From NCBI GenBank assembly GCA_036557885.1, contig DATBGS010000141.1:1-19628 (forward strand): a stretch of DNA of 19,628 nucleotides, written 5' to 3'. Under the pieces are notes generated by a model, which saw only the letters and a program-made list of their open reading frames with translations, ran no database searches and was not told where the DNA came from. Made by a program: the position numbers and the translations under genes. Every line of letters starts with the position of its first letter. Within the stretch, counting starts at the first letter, position 1. This DNA is from DATBGS01 sp036557885 (lineage in GTDB: Bacteria > Chloroflexota > Ktedonobacteria > Ktedonobacterales > DATBGS01). This document shows positions 1-8,347 of the stretch, one piece after another.

Positions 1-2146
1 ACAGATCATAGGTGTAGCTGGTCGTTCCAGCATCAGGAGTTCCCGTCGCTACCGTCACACTCATCAGTTGCCCTTGGAGATCGTAGGCATAGGTCGTTAC
101 TCGCCCCAGTTGATTGGTCACCGTCAGAGGACGGCCCCGGAAGTCGTGAGTCATTTGGGTGGTGGTCCCATCGGGGTAGGTCGTTTTGATCAGTTCGTTG
201 AGGGCATCATAGGCGTAGCTGGTCTGGTGGCCCAACGCATCAGTCGTCGTCAGGAGGTTGCCGTTGGCATCGTACGTGTTCGTCGTGACGTTGCCCAGCG
301 CATCCTTCACCGTGAGCACATGCCCCAGGGCATCGTAGGTGGAGGTCGTGATGTTCCCACGCGCATCCCTCTCGGTCAGCTTGCGGCCCAACAGATCATA
401 GGTGTACGTGGTGACATTGCCCAGCGGGTCCGTCTGAGTGAGGAGATTGCCGTACTGATCATAGGTGTAGCTCGTCACCTTGCCATTGGCATCGGCACTG
501 GTGAGGATCTGCCCATGACTGTCCCAAGTGTAGCTGCCCACTGTGCCTAGGCTGTCGCTCACACCAGTCGGATGGAAGAGGGCGTCGTAGTTCACCGTCC
601 AGATCGTGCCGCGCCCATCCTTGAGGGTGGTCAGACCATTGAATTGATTGTAGGTGGCGCTGACGACGTTGCCCAGCGGGTCGGTGGCCGAGAGGCGATT
701 GCCCTGGCTGTCATAGGTGTAGGTCGTGGTGTTGTTGAGCGGGTCGGTCGTGGTCAGCAGGTTGTGCTGGCTGTCATAGGTGTAGCTGGTTGCATGCCCT
801 AACGGGTCAGTCATCGAGAGCAGCATGCCAAAGCTGTCGTAGGTGTAGGTCGAGACCCCACCATCGGGCGCCGTCATCGTGGTGGTATGGGTGCCCAGGT
901 TGTAGCTGTAGCTGGTCGTGTTGCCCAGGGCATCTTTGATCGTTTGCGCCCGCCCGCTGCTGTCATAGGTCGTCACCGCCGCCTGGTTCCCACGTGGATC
1001 CTGGATCGTGAGCAGCAGATGGCTCGCGTCATAGGTCTGCGTAATGGGGGTCGCCACCCCTGGCAAGCTAACGCTCGTCAGATTGCCGCTGACATCGTAG
1101 CTGTAGGTATAGACATTGCCTGCCGGGTCAGTGATCTTGGTGATGCGGCCCTGGCTATCGCGCACAAAGGGCACATTCAGGTTCCCGGCGCTGCTGGTGA
1201 TGCCAGTGGCTGTAAAGCTGAGCGTGTTGCCATCCAGATCCGTGATCGATTGCAAGGTGCCACTGGGACTGAGCACATAGGCTCGCCCATAGGGGTCCGT
1301 GTAGGTATAACTGGTCGGCTGATAGGGCGTGCCAGGGAAGCAGAAATACTGTCCGCTGGAGAGCGCCAACAAGCCACACCCCTGCGCCGTCAGCTTCCCA
1401 TAGACCCCTGGCTCTGGGGTGTAGGCGGGCAAGAGCAGAAAGCCGAGCACGCCGCCTGCCGATTGCGGCGTGAAGTAGAACGTCACGCGCCGTCCATCGG
1501 GCATGGTCAGGGTGACATTGAAGGCCGGGTCCACCGTGAGTTTTGGATTGCCCAAGGCCAGCGTCCAGCCATTGCCAAAGTCGCCCACCTGATTCTTCAG
1601 CAGGCTATCATAGGTGCGTCCAATCGTAATGGGTAGTCCCGTCACCGGTACCGTCAAATCGTTCAGCGTGACCGTGAAGCGCCCCGGCTTGTACTGCCCA
1701 GCTACCGTCACCAGAATCTCGCTGTTGAGTCGGGTGTTATTCGCGTCGGTGCCTTGCAAGCGCAGGATATAGGAGCCATTGACAACGGTCGTCGTATCAA
1801 AGGTTGCCAGGGTGGCGCCTCCACCTCCCGTGACGTTGGTGGCGAGCGTGGTCACCGCGCTGGGATTGCTCGTGGGCCAATAGTCCACTGTGCCCGTGCT
1901 CAAGGTGATGCCGCTCGCCAGGGTAATCGGCGTGGGCTGCGTCAGGGTGCTCTGGTTGGCCGGACTGCCAATCCAGCCCGGCGTGGCAATCGGTGGGCTG
2001 GGCGGGGAGGCTTGCGGGTTCCAGGTGACGATGACTTGTGCGGAGAACGAGGCTTGATTACTCACCCAGGCGGTAGCCTGCACCGTATCAGTGCCCGGAT
2101 TCGTGCCCGTGTAGCTGAGCGTCACCTGCCCAGTGGAGGTGGTCAT
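1..2146 (-). CDS. RHS/YD-repeat protein, 5'-truncated and running off the left edge
   Basis: One minus-strand frame stays open from about 2146 to base 1. From about 1310 down to 1 it encodes roughly 18 consecutive YD repeats with a period near 21 residues (63 bp), such as YTYDSQGNRLSATDPLGN and YTYDQYGNLLTQTDPLGN. Before the repeats lies a typical RHS entry segment (GLPITIGRTYDSLLKNQVGD, about 1640-1580). Further upstream are Ig-like, Thr/Ser-rich stretches (VTLSYTGTNPGTDTVQATAW). RHS proteins are large secreted or surface proteins whose repeats form a shell around a C-terminal, often toxic, domain. That C-terminus lies outside the window. The first in-frame ATG (2146) has only a weak GGA upstream and no signal peptide follows. 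Homology begins exactly where a pRiA4b ORF-3 fragment ends, so the gene has probably lost its 5' end and may be a pseudogene. Family is certain; functionality is doubtful. Confidence 0.85.
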   Translation of the reverse strand, partial: MTTSTGQVTLSYTGTNPGTDTVQATAWVSNQASFSAQVIVTWNPQASPPSPPIATPGWIGSPANQSTLTQPTPITLASGITLSTGTVDYWPTSNPSAVTTLATNVTGGGGATLATFDTTTVVNGSYILRLQGTDANNTRLNSEILVTVAGQYKPGRFTVTLNDLTVPVTGLPITIGRTYDSLLKNQVGDFGNGWTLALGNPKLTVDPAFNVTLTMPDGRRVTFYFTPQSAGGVLGFLLLPAYTPEPGVYGKLTAQGCGLLALSSGQYFCFPGTPYQPTSYTYTDPYGRAYVLSPSGTLQSITDLDGNTLSFTATGITSSAGNLNVPFVRDSQGRITKITDPAGNVYTYSYDVSGNLTSVSLPGVATPITQTYDASHLLLTIQDPRGNQAAVTTYDSSGRAQTIKDALGNTTSYSYNLGTHTTTMTAPDGGVSTYTYDSFGMLLSMTDPLGHATSYTYDSQHNLLTTTDPLNNTTTYTYDSQGNRLSATDPLGNVVSATYNQFNGLTTLKDGRGTIWTVNYDALFHPTGVSDSLGTVGSYTWDSHGQILTSADANGKVTSYTYDQYGNLLTQTDPLGNVTTYTYDLLGRKLTERDARGNITTSTYDALGHVLTVKDALGNVTTNTYDANGNLLTTTDALGHQTSYAYDALNELIKTTYPDGTTTQMTHDFRGRPLTVTNQLGRVTTYAYDLQGQLMSVTVATGTPDAGTTSYTYDL

Positions 2147-2297
2147 CGGTCCAGCCAAAGCTGATTTGCAGGATGGCATGTAAATCAGCAATGGTGCTAT
2201 CGCTCTGGACGAGCAGGCGACGCCAAATCTGGGGGCTGATCTCACGAATCCACACCCGAAACTGGTAGACTTCCACGAGTGGAGTGGAGGTGGTCAT
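2088..2297 (-). pseudogene. pRiA4b ORF-3-like protein, N-terminal fragment
   Basis: The ATG at 2297 has a good Shine-Dalgarno (GGGAGG, about 7 nt upstream). The first 50 or so residues match the start of the plasmid pRiA4b ORF-3 family: YQFRVWIREISPQIWRRLLV, then ATIADLH-type and ISFGWTDDHLH segments. Full members are much longer (about 150-200 aa or more) and are often passengers of mobile DNA; their function is unknown. After DDHLH (about 2132) the DNA switches to RHS sequence in another frame, and translation ends at 2088 after about 19 unrelated residues. The bases agtggaggtggtcat occur both at the start codon (2283-2297) and at the junction (2132-2146). Clearly truncated by a rearrangement. 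Confidence 0.75.
2132..2297. repeat. 15-bp direct repeats bounding the pRiA4b fragment
   Basis: The identical 15-mer agtggaggtggtcat is found at 2132-2146 and 2283-2297, 151 bp apart. One copy contains the ORF-3 start codon. The other sits at the join between the ORF-3 fragment and the RHS gene. This is directly visible; that it took part in recombination is inference. Confidence 0.7.
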
Positions 2298-2591
2298 TGG
2301 ACTGCCTCCCAGTCAAGTACTTGGGAGCAGTATACAGCAGGAGGCAAGGATATTGGTTCTCAGAGGCTATAAGCAATCGATCAGTATGCCACCGAATTGG
2401 AATGGTCCCCGAGTAGGACATCTCTGTAGACCAGCCAACAGGTTCACATGTCAGCGGAGAGGCTGTCCTCTTTTCCCTGCACGTCTTGATGAGAGGGCTG
2501 GCTTCCTGTGTACCTTTCAGACCACCAGCGGCAGCGGGTCGAGGACCTCGTCCGTATCGAGTCGCTTCCTCGCCGTCACCCCGCCTGTCAG
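2298..2591. other. Gap between pRiA4b fragment and SDR gene
   Basis: No convincing gene. It should hold the promoter of the pRiA4b fragment (minus strand). An inverted repeat ctccca...tgggag lies at 2306-2327. A 36-bp stretch beginning tccctgcacgt (2474-2509) resembles 4350-4385 on the far side of the SDR gene and transposase remnant (25 of 36 identical without gaps, counted by eye). Confidence 0.5.
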
Positions 2592-3530
2592 CTAGCGGTA
2601 GCCCACTTCGGTGGCGGGCAAGCCCAGATCCTGCACTTCGACGACATAACGCCAGCAGTCCGGTTGCGTCCCATCCGTATCCGTGACTCCGTAGCGGCGC
2701 GCCAGGTGCGCGCTGGAGAGCACTTGCCCCGCGTACTGTGCGCGTCCCAGCGGATCGGCAGCCAGCGCCACGATGCCGCGTGCCACGTAGGTGGGTGACT
2801 CCGAGATGCAGAAGTGCGGCTCCCCCGCCAGCGCGTCGCGCCAGTTCTGCTCGGTCACGCCGCGATTCTCCAGCATCTTCTCCGAGCGCAGCCACCCGGG
2901 GGTGACCGCCACCGCCGTGCAGGCGGTGCCCTTGAGTTCGGCTGCAAGTGCGAGCGCGATGCGTTCGACGGAGGCCTTCACCAGGTCGTAGTAGAAGCCA
3001 ACATCGCGGCGAAAGGACTTATTGTAGTCTGAGGTCCCGTCCGTCATCTCGACCACCAGCCCAGCCCCACTTTTCAACATCAGGGGAAGCGCTTTGGCGC
3101 TGGTGATCAGGTGAGTGTCGATGCCCATGCGCAGCATGCGCAGGCCCCCGGCCAGGTCGTGTTCCCACAGCTTCTTGTCCCACTCCATGTACCGGTCACC
3201 CCCGAAGATGTCATTGACCAGGATGTCTAACCGACCCCGCTCGGCCTCGATCCGGCCCACCAGGGCCCCCACGGCGTCGGGGTCCAGATGATCGACGCGC
3301 AGTGCCGCGCCGTCGCCCCCGGTCGCGTCCATCAGCTCGCCGGTCTCCTCGATGGTCTCCGGGCGCCCCAGCTCGGAAGGACCCGTCACGCGACTGCTGC
3401 GCCCCGTGGCGTAGACGAAGGCCCCAGCTCGGCACAGTTCGACCGCGATTGCTCGTCCGGCGCCCCTGGTGGCCCCTGCCACCAGGGCAACCTTCCCCGC
3501 GAGCGCGCGGTTCATCTCAGGCTCCACCAT
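2592..3530 (-). CDS. SDR-family NAD(P)-dependent oxidoreductase
   Basis: A 312-aa cytosolic short-chain dehydrogenase/reductase. The Rossmann glycine motif is GATRGAGRAIA (residues 19-29). D80 sits where SDRs contact the adenine ring. LVNDIFGG (104-111) replaces the classical NNAG. The catalytic pair is Y181-D-L-V-K185, with a Ser candidate at 167. The PGWLRSEKM segment after strand 6 is typical. The length is above the usual 250 aa because of an insertion after the ATGR motif (about 41-60) and a long C-terminal extension, as in DHRS1-like SDRs. The ATG at 3530 follows AAGGGAG at good spacing; M6 is an alternative. The substrate cannot be read from sequence. The gene stands alone, with rearranged or remnant DNA on both sides. 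Confidence 0.88.
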   Translation of the reverse strand: MVEPEMNRALAGKVALVAGATRGAGRAIAVELCRAGAFVYATGRSSRVTGPSELGRPETIEETGELMDATGGDGAALRVDHLDPDAVGALVGRIEAERGRLDILVNDIFGGDRYMEWDKKLWEHDLAGGLRMLRMGIDTHLITSAKALPLMLKSGAGLVVEMTDGTSDYNKSFRRDVGFYYDLVKASVERIALALAAELKGTACTAVAVTPGWLRSEKMLENRGVTEQNWRDALAGEPHFCISESPTYVARGIVALAADPLGRAQYAGQVLSSAHLARRYGVTDTDGTQPDCWRYVVEVQDLGLPATEVGYR

Positions 3531-3753
3531 AATCTGCTCCCTTCTTCAGTGATTTGTTCGTGCACCACTACCGCCTTGCTGGTGCTCTCCTATCTTATCG
3601 CATCCAACGCCCTTTGCCTTTCGCCTTTTTTTCGGAGACGCATCATGCCACCTTCGACTGATCAACATGTGGGATGAGATGTCTGGTTCCTGCGATGGTG
3701 AAACAGAGTTGTCGCCCGCCAGGCAAGTGCGGTTGAGCCATCGCAACGCGTTC

Positions 3754-4246
3754 TCAGACGAGGCTGAGATCTCGAGTAAGCTGACGATCATTAAATGGTT
3801 GCAGCGCGACCATGACGCGCTGCTGGCCTTCGGTCACCCGTCCTGGTACGCGAAAGAAGGGCACCAGCCGATGCCAGGTCGCATGGGCATACGTCGCGGG
3901 AAAACACCGATCACGGACCCACATGCCCAGATTTGCCAGCGCCAGCTTCAGCACCGTCATGCTCTGGTCTTTGCCGTTCTCTAGCTCGTACATCGCTCGT
4001 TCCTTGGCTGCTAACTCGGCCAGGTCGCGCAAGAGGTCACACTGTCCATGCGGTAGCGTGTGCGTTTGGTCGCTTCCCGCTCCTGCCGATCCCGCACCCG
4101 CTCATAGCGCCGCCAGCGTGCGGCCAAGTCTGCATCGGCTTCGGCCTGCGTCGCTTTGACCACTGGCTTGTGCTGGAGCCGCCACTCCCACTCATCGCCA
4201 CGATCATGTTCGCAAATGTAGCTATTGATGCGCCGGTAGACATGGA
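3754..4246 (-). pseudogene. Degenerate transposase-like C-terminal fragment, frameshifted
   Basis: Two minus-strand frames join into one protein-like stretch. The first (about 4246-4050) reads VYRRINSYICEHDRGDEW through ATKRTRYRMDS. It continues after a frameshift near 4045 as CDLLRDLAELAAKERAMYEL and then MTVLKLALANLGMWVRDRCF, WHRLVPFF and QPFNDRQLTRDL (to about 3755). A TGA lies just before the first segment and the C-terminus breaks off, so both ends are missing. The basic, Arg/Glu-rich helices and the LVPFFRVPG...ALQPFNDRQL ending remind me of C-termini of Chloroflexota transposases or recombinases, but I cannot name an IS family. No intact start or catalytic domain remains. Confidence 0.5.
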
Positions 4247-4896
4247 GTCAGACCACCTACGAAAACGTACAACAAGACTCGGACGCCGCGATCTGGTATC
4301 CTGCGCGAGGCAAGAGAGCATTCTAACCAGTGCAAGGAGCGTCCAAGTCTCCCTGCACGTTTTTGCTAATGGGCTGATTCCCTGATACAGCTCTGGAGGA
4401 AGGGGACACCCTCGCTTCTGACGATTGTGCTACAGATGCGTCCGAATCTGCAAGACCACCTCCGGCCTCGTGCCCTACACTTCAGGTATTCGCTTGTTCG
4501 CTGAGTCTCCCGGAAGCGCTGCATCCAGGGGCATAACATCAGAAGGGGAGTGCAGGCATGATCCAGAGGAGACACGAGCTCCTCGCTTCCCAGAGACAGG
4601 TGGGCAAGGAGCATGACCGAACGCTGCTCCTTTGCAGGGAGCCTGTCACAGCCTGTGCCGATGCTGAGAGAAGCCAACCTGGAGGTGTTCGTGCCACGAG
4701 CGAAGCCCTGATCACAGCAGGCTTCTCAGCGATAGAAGCGGGCATACATCGGACAACGTCGCTGCTCACCAATCTCCGAGAAGCTGAGAGCTCGTGTCTC
4801 ATGGAGCAGCCTACTTCCAGGACGGTATTCTCGTTTGGGGCGCGCCCTCTCGGCGTCCGTCATCTGTTTGAGCGCGTTTGTTCAAGAAAGGACCGC
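4247..4896. other. 650-bp stretch without a recognised gene
   Basis: An open plus-strand frame continues upstream of the 4897 start to about 4558, but its predicted residues resemble nothing I know and there is no Shine-Dalgarno at its first codon. I therefore treat it as non-coding or scrambled mobile DNA. It contains the second tccctgcacgt element (4350-4385). Confidence 0.45.
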
Positions 4897-5652
4897 ATGG
4901 ACACTTCTACCACACCAGAACCCACACACACCAAGCGCGACGCGTTGCTAGAGGTCATTGCTCTGGCCCGTACGCGTGCGCAAACCCTGGCCGAGGGATA
5001 CAATGCCGAGGCTCGGACAGCCGTCGGCACGGTGGAGGTATGGGCTCCCAAAGATCACTTCGTGCACGTTGCCGTCTGGACGGCCTATCAAGCTCGGCGG
5101 ATCGAAGCCAGCGCCACTGGCAACCCGCCGCCCACGAAGCCCGCCGACAATGATACCGTGTTCCTCCAGCATCGCGACGCCCGGTGGGAGACCATCTGGG
5201 CCGACTGGATGCAGGCCCTCGACGAGACGGCAGCGGCAGTGAGGCGGACCTCCGACGAGGACTTGACCGCCCTGGACCCGAACGGGCGTTCCCTCTTTTC
5301 CTTGACCCTGAACAACCTCTATCTGCATCCCATCTCCCATCTGGCACAACTGTATGCGGAGCGCGGAGATGCTGCGTCCGCTGAGCAGGTGCAGCAGGAG
5401 GCGGTCGCGACGATGGCTCGTCTCTTCAGCCAGGGTGAATTATACGCCAACACTATCTATGGCGAAATATACGCTGGCGCCGTCTATGAGCTCGGCTGTT
5501 TCTACGCCAAGTGCGGACGGTCCGCGGAGGCGATTGCGCAGGTGCGCGAGGCGCTGGCAGCGCACCCGAAGTTGGCCGACGTAGCCAAAGCCGATGCGAA
5601 TCTGGTCTCCTTGCATGCCCTGCCAGAGTATCAGGCGCTCTTTCCGGCCTAG
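4897..5652 (+). CDS. DinB/ClbS-like four-helix protein with TPR-like C-terminus
   Basis: 251 aa from the ATG at 4897, chosen because AAGAAAGGA lies 5 nt upstream and homology-like sequence begins there; the same frame is open further upstream. Residues about 14-175 look like a DinB/DfsB-ClbS helical bundle: KRDALLEVIALA at the start, WAPKDHFVHVAVW (49-61, compare the DinB pattern W-x-x-K-D-x-x-x-H-x-x-x-W) and LHPISHLAQLYAERGD. H57, H144 and H148 are in the right places for the DinB metal-binding triad. Residues about 190-251 resemble a TPR hairpin followed by a VSLHALPEYQALF tail. DinB-like proteins are metal-dependent thiol-transferases or stress proteins, and ClbS types protect against genotoxins; which applies here is unknown. 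The next gene is also a TPR protein. Confidence 0.65.
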   Translation: MDTSTTPEPTHTKRDALLEVIALARTRAQTLAEGYNAEARTAVGTVEVWAPKDHFVHVAVWTAYQARRIEASATGNPPPTKPADNDTVFLQHRDARWETIWADWMQALDETAAAVRRTSDEDLTALDPNGRSLFSLTLNNLYLHPISHLAQLYAERGDAASAEQVQQEAVATMARLFSQGELYANTIYGEIYAGAVYELGCFYAKCGRSAEAIAQVREALAAHPKLADVAKADANLVSLHALPEYQALFPA

Positions 5653-5960
5653 CGCATGGCGGAGCTCGTTCACAGAGGCTTGAGTTCCCTCTCCCTCCAC
5701 GCTCTGGGGGCGCCAATACCCATGCGGCTGTCGTACCCTTTTATGCGACGACGCATCTTGCTCGTCTGGTAGGCGCCCTCATCCCTCTCCATTTGAGCCT
5801 CTTGCACAAGCATGCAGAGAACACTGGTGTGGTGGCCGCCTCGTTGGTGCCGCTCACGAGCGCACCTGGGCGGGATGGGCGGCTGGGTTCATGCGGGGCT
5901 TTCGCCTTGGCTGTCTTCTCTGCTATACTGCCTGCAAGTGCTATGAGCGAGGAGGCAGAC
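5653..5960. other. Intergenic gap with dispersed repeat copy A and a possible promoter
   Basis: No gene recognised. It contains repeat copy A (5816-5863). A TATACT hexamer at 5924-5929 lies 37 bp before the TPR mini-gene; 17 bp upstream of it is TTCGCC, a poor -35, so the promoter is only tentative. Confidence 0.4.
5816..5863 (+). repeat. Dispersed intergenic repeat, copy A
   Basis: Begins agagaacactggtgt, followed by ggtggccgcc and an end reading ctcacgagcgc. Its first 15 bases are identical to copy C (10661). Its last 34 bases match copy B (8051-8084) at about 30 positions. Confidence 0.6.
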
Positions 5961-6221
5961 ATGGACCAGCACGAAAGCATCCGGTTGATCGCTGAAGGCC
6001 AGCTACTTTTCAAGCAGCACCAGTATCAGAAGGCGCTGGAAGCCGCTGAACACGCCATTGCGCTGGATCCAGGATATGCCAGCGCCCAGAACAACAAAGC
6101 GGCGGCGATCTCCCACCTCAAGCATCCAGAGGATGCGCGTTGGCGAGCGCTCGATGATATAATGGAGGCGGGATCAGTGCCTGATCAGTCACAGGGCAGG
6201 TGCCATAGCATGCTTCCTTAA
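5961..6221 (+). CDS. Small single-TPR protein
   Basis: 86 aa from the ATG at 5961, preceded by GAGGAGG at 7 nt. An in-frame ATG at 5943 would add MSEEAD but has no ribosome site. Residues about 5-48 form one TPR motif: IRLIAEGQLLFKQHQYQKAL then AAEHAIALDPGYASAQNNKA. The last 15 or so residues look random, as if a longer TPR protein had been cut. TPRs mediate protein-protein contacts; no partner can be inferred, although the DinB/TPR gene upstream shares the theme. Codon use is protein-like over the TPR part. No terminator is seen before the next gene. Confidence 0.6.
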   Translation: MDQHESIRLIAEGQLLFKQHQYQKALEAAEHAIALDPGYASAQNNKAAAISHLKHPEDARWRALDDIMEAGSVPDQSQGRCHSMLP

Positions 6222-6283
6222 TGCGGGAGCTGGCCGCGTTTCAGGTGCATCCTCCCCTTTTCCTTCGGGTGGGAAACGCCCTC

Positions 6284-6317
6284 ACTCTTTGGGAAACTCT
6301 GCTGTCTCCCAAAGAGT
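6284..6317 (+). promoter_or_regulatory. 11-bp perfect inverted repeat upstream of the GT-C gene
   Basis: actctttggga (6284-6294) and tcccaaagagt (6307-6317) are exact reverse complements around a 12-nt loop. No T-run follows on either strand, so a classical terminator is unlikely. It lies 53 bp before the ATG at 6370 and could be an operator or a leader hairpin. Confidence 0.55.
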
Positions 6318-6369
6318 TCGCATACTCTATTTATCCGGTGGCACCTGCCATCTTGTACCGAGGTTTCAA

Positions 6370-7746
6370 ATGGGCACAACGTATTTGAAGAAATGGCTGC
6401 ATTCTTCACGGATGGCAGGGCTTCTGAGCCATTACCCCTTGTGTATCTTCTTGCTGGCCGCTACGTTTTTTGGGACGCTGACGCTTCTTCATTTGGTACT
6501 CACCGGGCAGCATCTCCTGGAAGATAATGCGACGTCTTCTGGGGTGAATCTTTTACCCACACTCTCGGTGTTTGCCGATTGGGAACGTCCGCTGCTGGCT
6601 CCCTGGGCGCGCTTTGATGCCCTGTTTTTTCTGAGTATTGCCCAGCATGGCTACACCAACCAAGGGCTAACTGTCCACTTTCCGCTTTATCCTTTGCTGG
6701 TGCATAGTTTGGTGTGGCTGCTCAACGATCATGCCGTGTTCGCAGCCATGGTGATTTCCTGGGCGTGCTGCTGGGGCTGCTATGAGTGCTTCTATCGGCT
6801 GGCAAAGCGGGAATGTGGTGAGCAGGTTGCGCGATTAGGCTTGCTCTTTCTCGCGTTTTGCCCGGAAAGTTTCTTTACTTTTGCGCCCTATAGTGAATCG
6901 CTCTTTCTGCTGCTCAGTTTTGGGGCGATTGAGCGAGCACGCGCCGGGCGGCTCTGGCAGGCCAATGCGTTGGGCGGGCTGGCGATGCTGACGCGCTCAA
7001 CGGGCATCTTGCTGGTGATTCCGCTCGGCTGGGAATGGGCGCGGCGCAACCCCTTTCTGCTGCGGCTTGGCGCGAGGCTGCGCGACCGGTTTACTCGCCT
7101 GCGACAGCGTCTCAATGCTCACGCTGTCGCATCTGAGGGGACTTCTGCCGAACCAACCGGAGTGGTATCTCCCCCGCAAGAAGGGGCGGCACGCTTGCCA
7201 CTGGCAGCAGGCGCGATATTTTCTCTCGGGCTGATTCCGCTGGCGTTGGGCGGTTATATGCTGTACCTGCACAACGTGACGGGCAATTTCTTTGCATTTG
7301 TGAAGGGGCAAGATGCCTGGCATCGCTCTTTTACGTGGCCCTGGCAAACCGCTTCCCTGTTCATTACGGCTTTTCAGCGTGCTGGGCAGGCGCATGATCT
7401 TGCCCTGTATAGCATTAACGTGCTGGATTTGCTGCTGATTCTCCCACTGACGGTGCTGGTGCTTTATTACACGCTTTCCCGCCGGAACATCTGGCTGGGA
7501 GCGGCGTTCTATCAACTGGCGCTGGTGCTGCTGCTGTTGGTGGTGCCTGCCCATCCCTGGCCTGGTGTCCCCTACGAGGTGCTGATTGCCACACAGCGCT
7601 ATCTGCTGCCAGCGTTCCCGATCTTTCTGCTGATGGGCCAGTTGGGGGTTACCCGCCCAAAGCTCTACCAGCTGGTTCTTGTCAGTAGCGTCGCAGTCCT
7701 GGTAGTCTTCACGCTGCGCTTTCTAAGTGGGTACTTCATTGCTTGA
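6370..7746 (+). CDS. PIG-V-like mannosyltransferase family membrane protein (GT-C fold)
   Basis: 458 aa from the ATG at 6370 (GAGG 6 nt upstream). An in-frame TTG at 6289 would place the 6284-6317 hairpin inside the gene and looks less likely. About 9-10 hydrophobic segments mark a polytopic membrane protein. Family motifs in order: WARFDALFFLSIAQHGY (79-95), whose Asp83 is the expected catalytic acid in the first outside loop; HFPLYPLL (103-110); APYSESLFL (172-180); and LTRSTGILLV (207-216). These match the Mannosyl_trans2/PIG-V family, which uses polyprenyl-phosphate mannose to glycosylate lipids or proteins outside the cytoplasmic membrane. A hydrophilic loop (about 230-285) is probably cytoplasmic. 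No other glycan gene is adjacent, so the acceptor is unknown. Confidence 0.85.
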   Translation: MGTTYLKKWLHSSRMAGLLSHYPLCIFLLAATFFGTLTLLHLVLTGQHLLEDNATSSGVNLLPTLSVFADWERPLLAPWARFDALFFLSIAQHGYTNQGLTVHFPLYPLLVHSLVWLLNDHAVFAAMVISWACCWGCYECFYRLAKRECGEQVARLGLLFLAFCPESFFTFAPYSESLFLLLSFGAIERARAGRLWQANALGGLAMLTRSTGILLVIPLGWEWARRNPFLLRLGARLRDRFTRLRQRLNAHAVASEGTSAEPTGVVSPPQEGAARLPLAAGAIFSLGLIPLALGGYMLYLHNVTGNFFAFVKGQDAWHRSFTWPWQTASLFITAFQRAGQAHDLALYSINVLDLLLILPLTVLVLYYTLSRRNIWLGAAFYQLALVLLLLVVPAHPWPGVPYEVLIATQRYLLPAFPIFLLMGQLGVTRPKLYQLVLVSSVAVLVVFTLRFLSGYFIA

Positions 7747-8347
7747 GGGAGGTGTGCGACCCCGCCCCTTGGAAGGAGAGCTGCCTGCCCCCTGCAAGGC
7801 GGTACGCCCCGCCCCTGCCGGTTAGGAAACGACCTTACGGAACGACAAACAACGAGAAGAGGAGTTCTCTTGGAGAAGAACCATTTCGCTCGGCACAACA
7901 CGCGGTTCCAGTTCAGGAAAGAGCAGATATCCTGCAAGCATGCACTAATTTATTCATTGAGTACTCGTTCTCTCCAGGTCGCTCCACAGGCTGTTTCTAT
8001 GCTTCTTGTTGTTTGTCGTTCTGTTGCTACTCACAGGCCAACACGAGGTGGGGTGGCCGCCACGTTCGCGCCGTTCACGAGCGCGCAGGAGGGCTGAAGT
8101 GCTTCACGGGCTACGTTGCCGCGAGAGGGGGGCGCGGCTCGCCGCTGGTATCCGCCAAAAAGCGTTCGCCTGAGCACTCTGCTGGAGCCCAAAGGGCTGG
8201 TGATGGCAAGTTGGAGCCGTTTCGACGCTTGATGTCCATCACGTTCAGCCTGACAGGTGCTGGCGCGTCAAAAATACCTCTCGCCCTCCGGCCTGAAACG
8301 TGCGATACTATCCGTAGAACCAAACACGCACAAGAGGGAGGCATCTC
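7747..8347. other. 600-bp intergenic region
   Basis: Open frames here do not look like protein and lack ribosome sites. It holds a C-rich stretch (7760-7820), a small palindrome aagaggagttctctt (about 7857-7871) and repeat copy B (8035-8084). A GATACT hexamer at 8304-8309 lies 39 bp upstream of the antitoxin gene and could be its -10, but no good -35 is present. Confidence 0.45.
8035..8084 (+). repeat. Dispersed intergenic repeat, copy B
   Basis: Contains ggtggccgccacgttcgcgc followed by cgttcacgagcgc. The 11-mer cgttcgcgccg is shared with copy D and the 3' half with copy A. The 5' part (aggccaacacgaggt) is the most divergent of the four. Confidence 0.6.

Noticed and set aside
68..1636. Several long plus-strand open frames with repeated VGIGR/VIGVGR-type peptides
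   Set aside because: They are the antisense of the RHS YD repeats; their regularity comes from the 63-bp repeat period on the minus strand.
4558..4896. An upstream extension of the DinB-like protein by 113 residues
   Set aside because: The ribosome site and family-like sequence both begin at 4897; the extension shows no recognisable domain.
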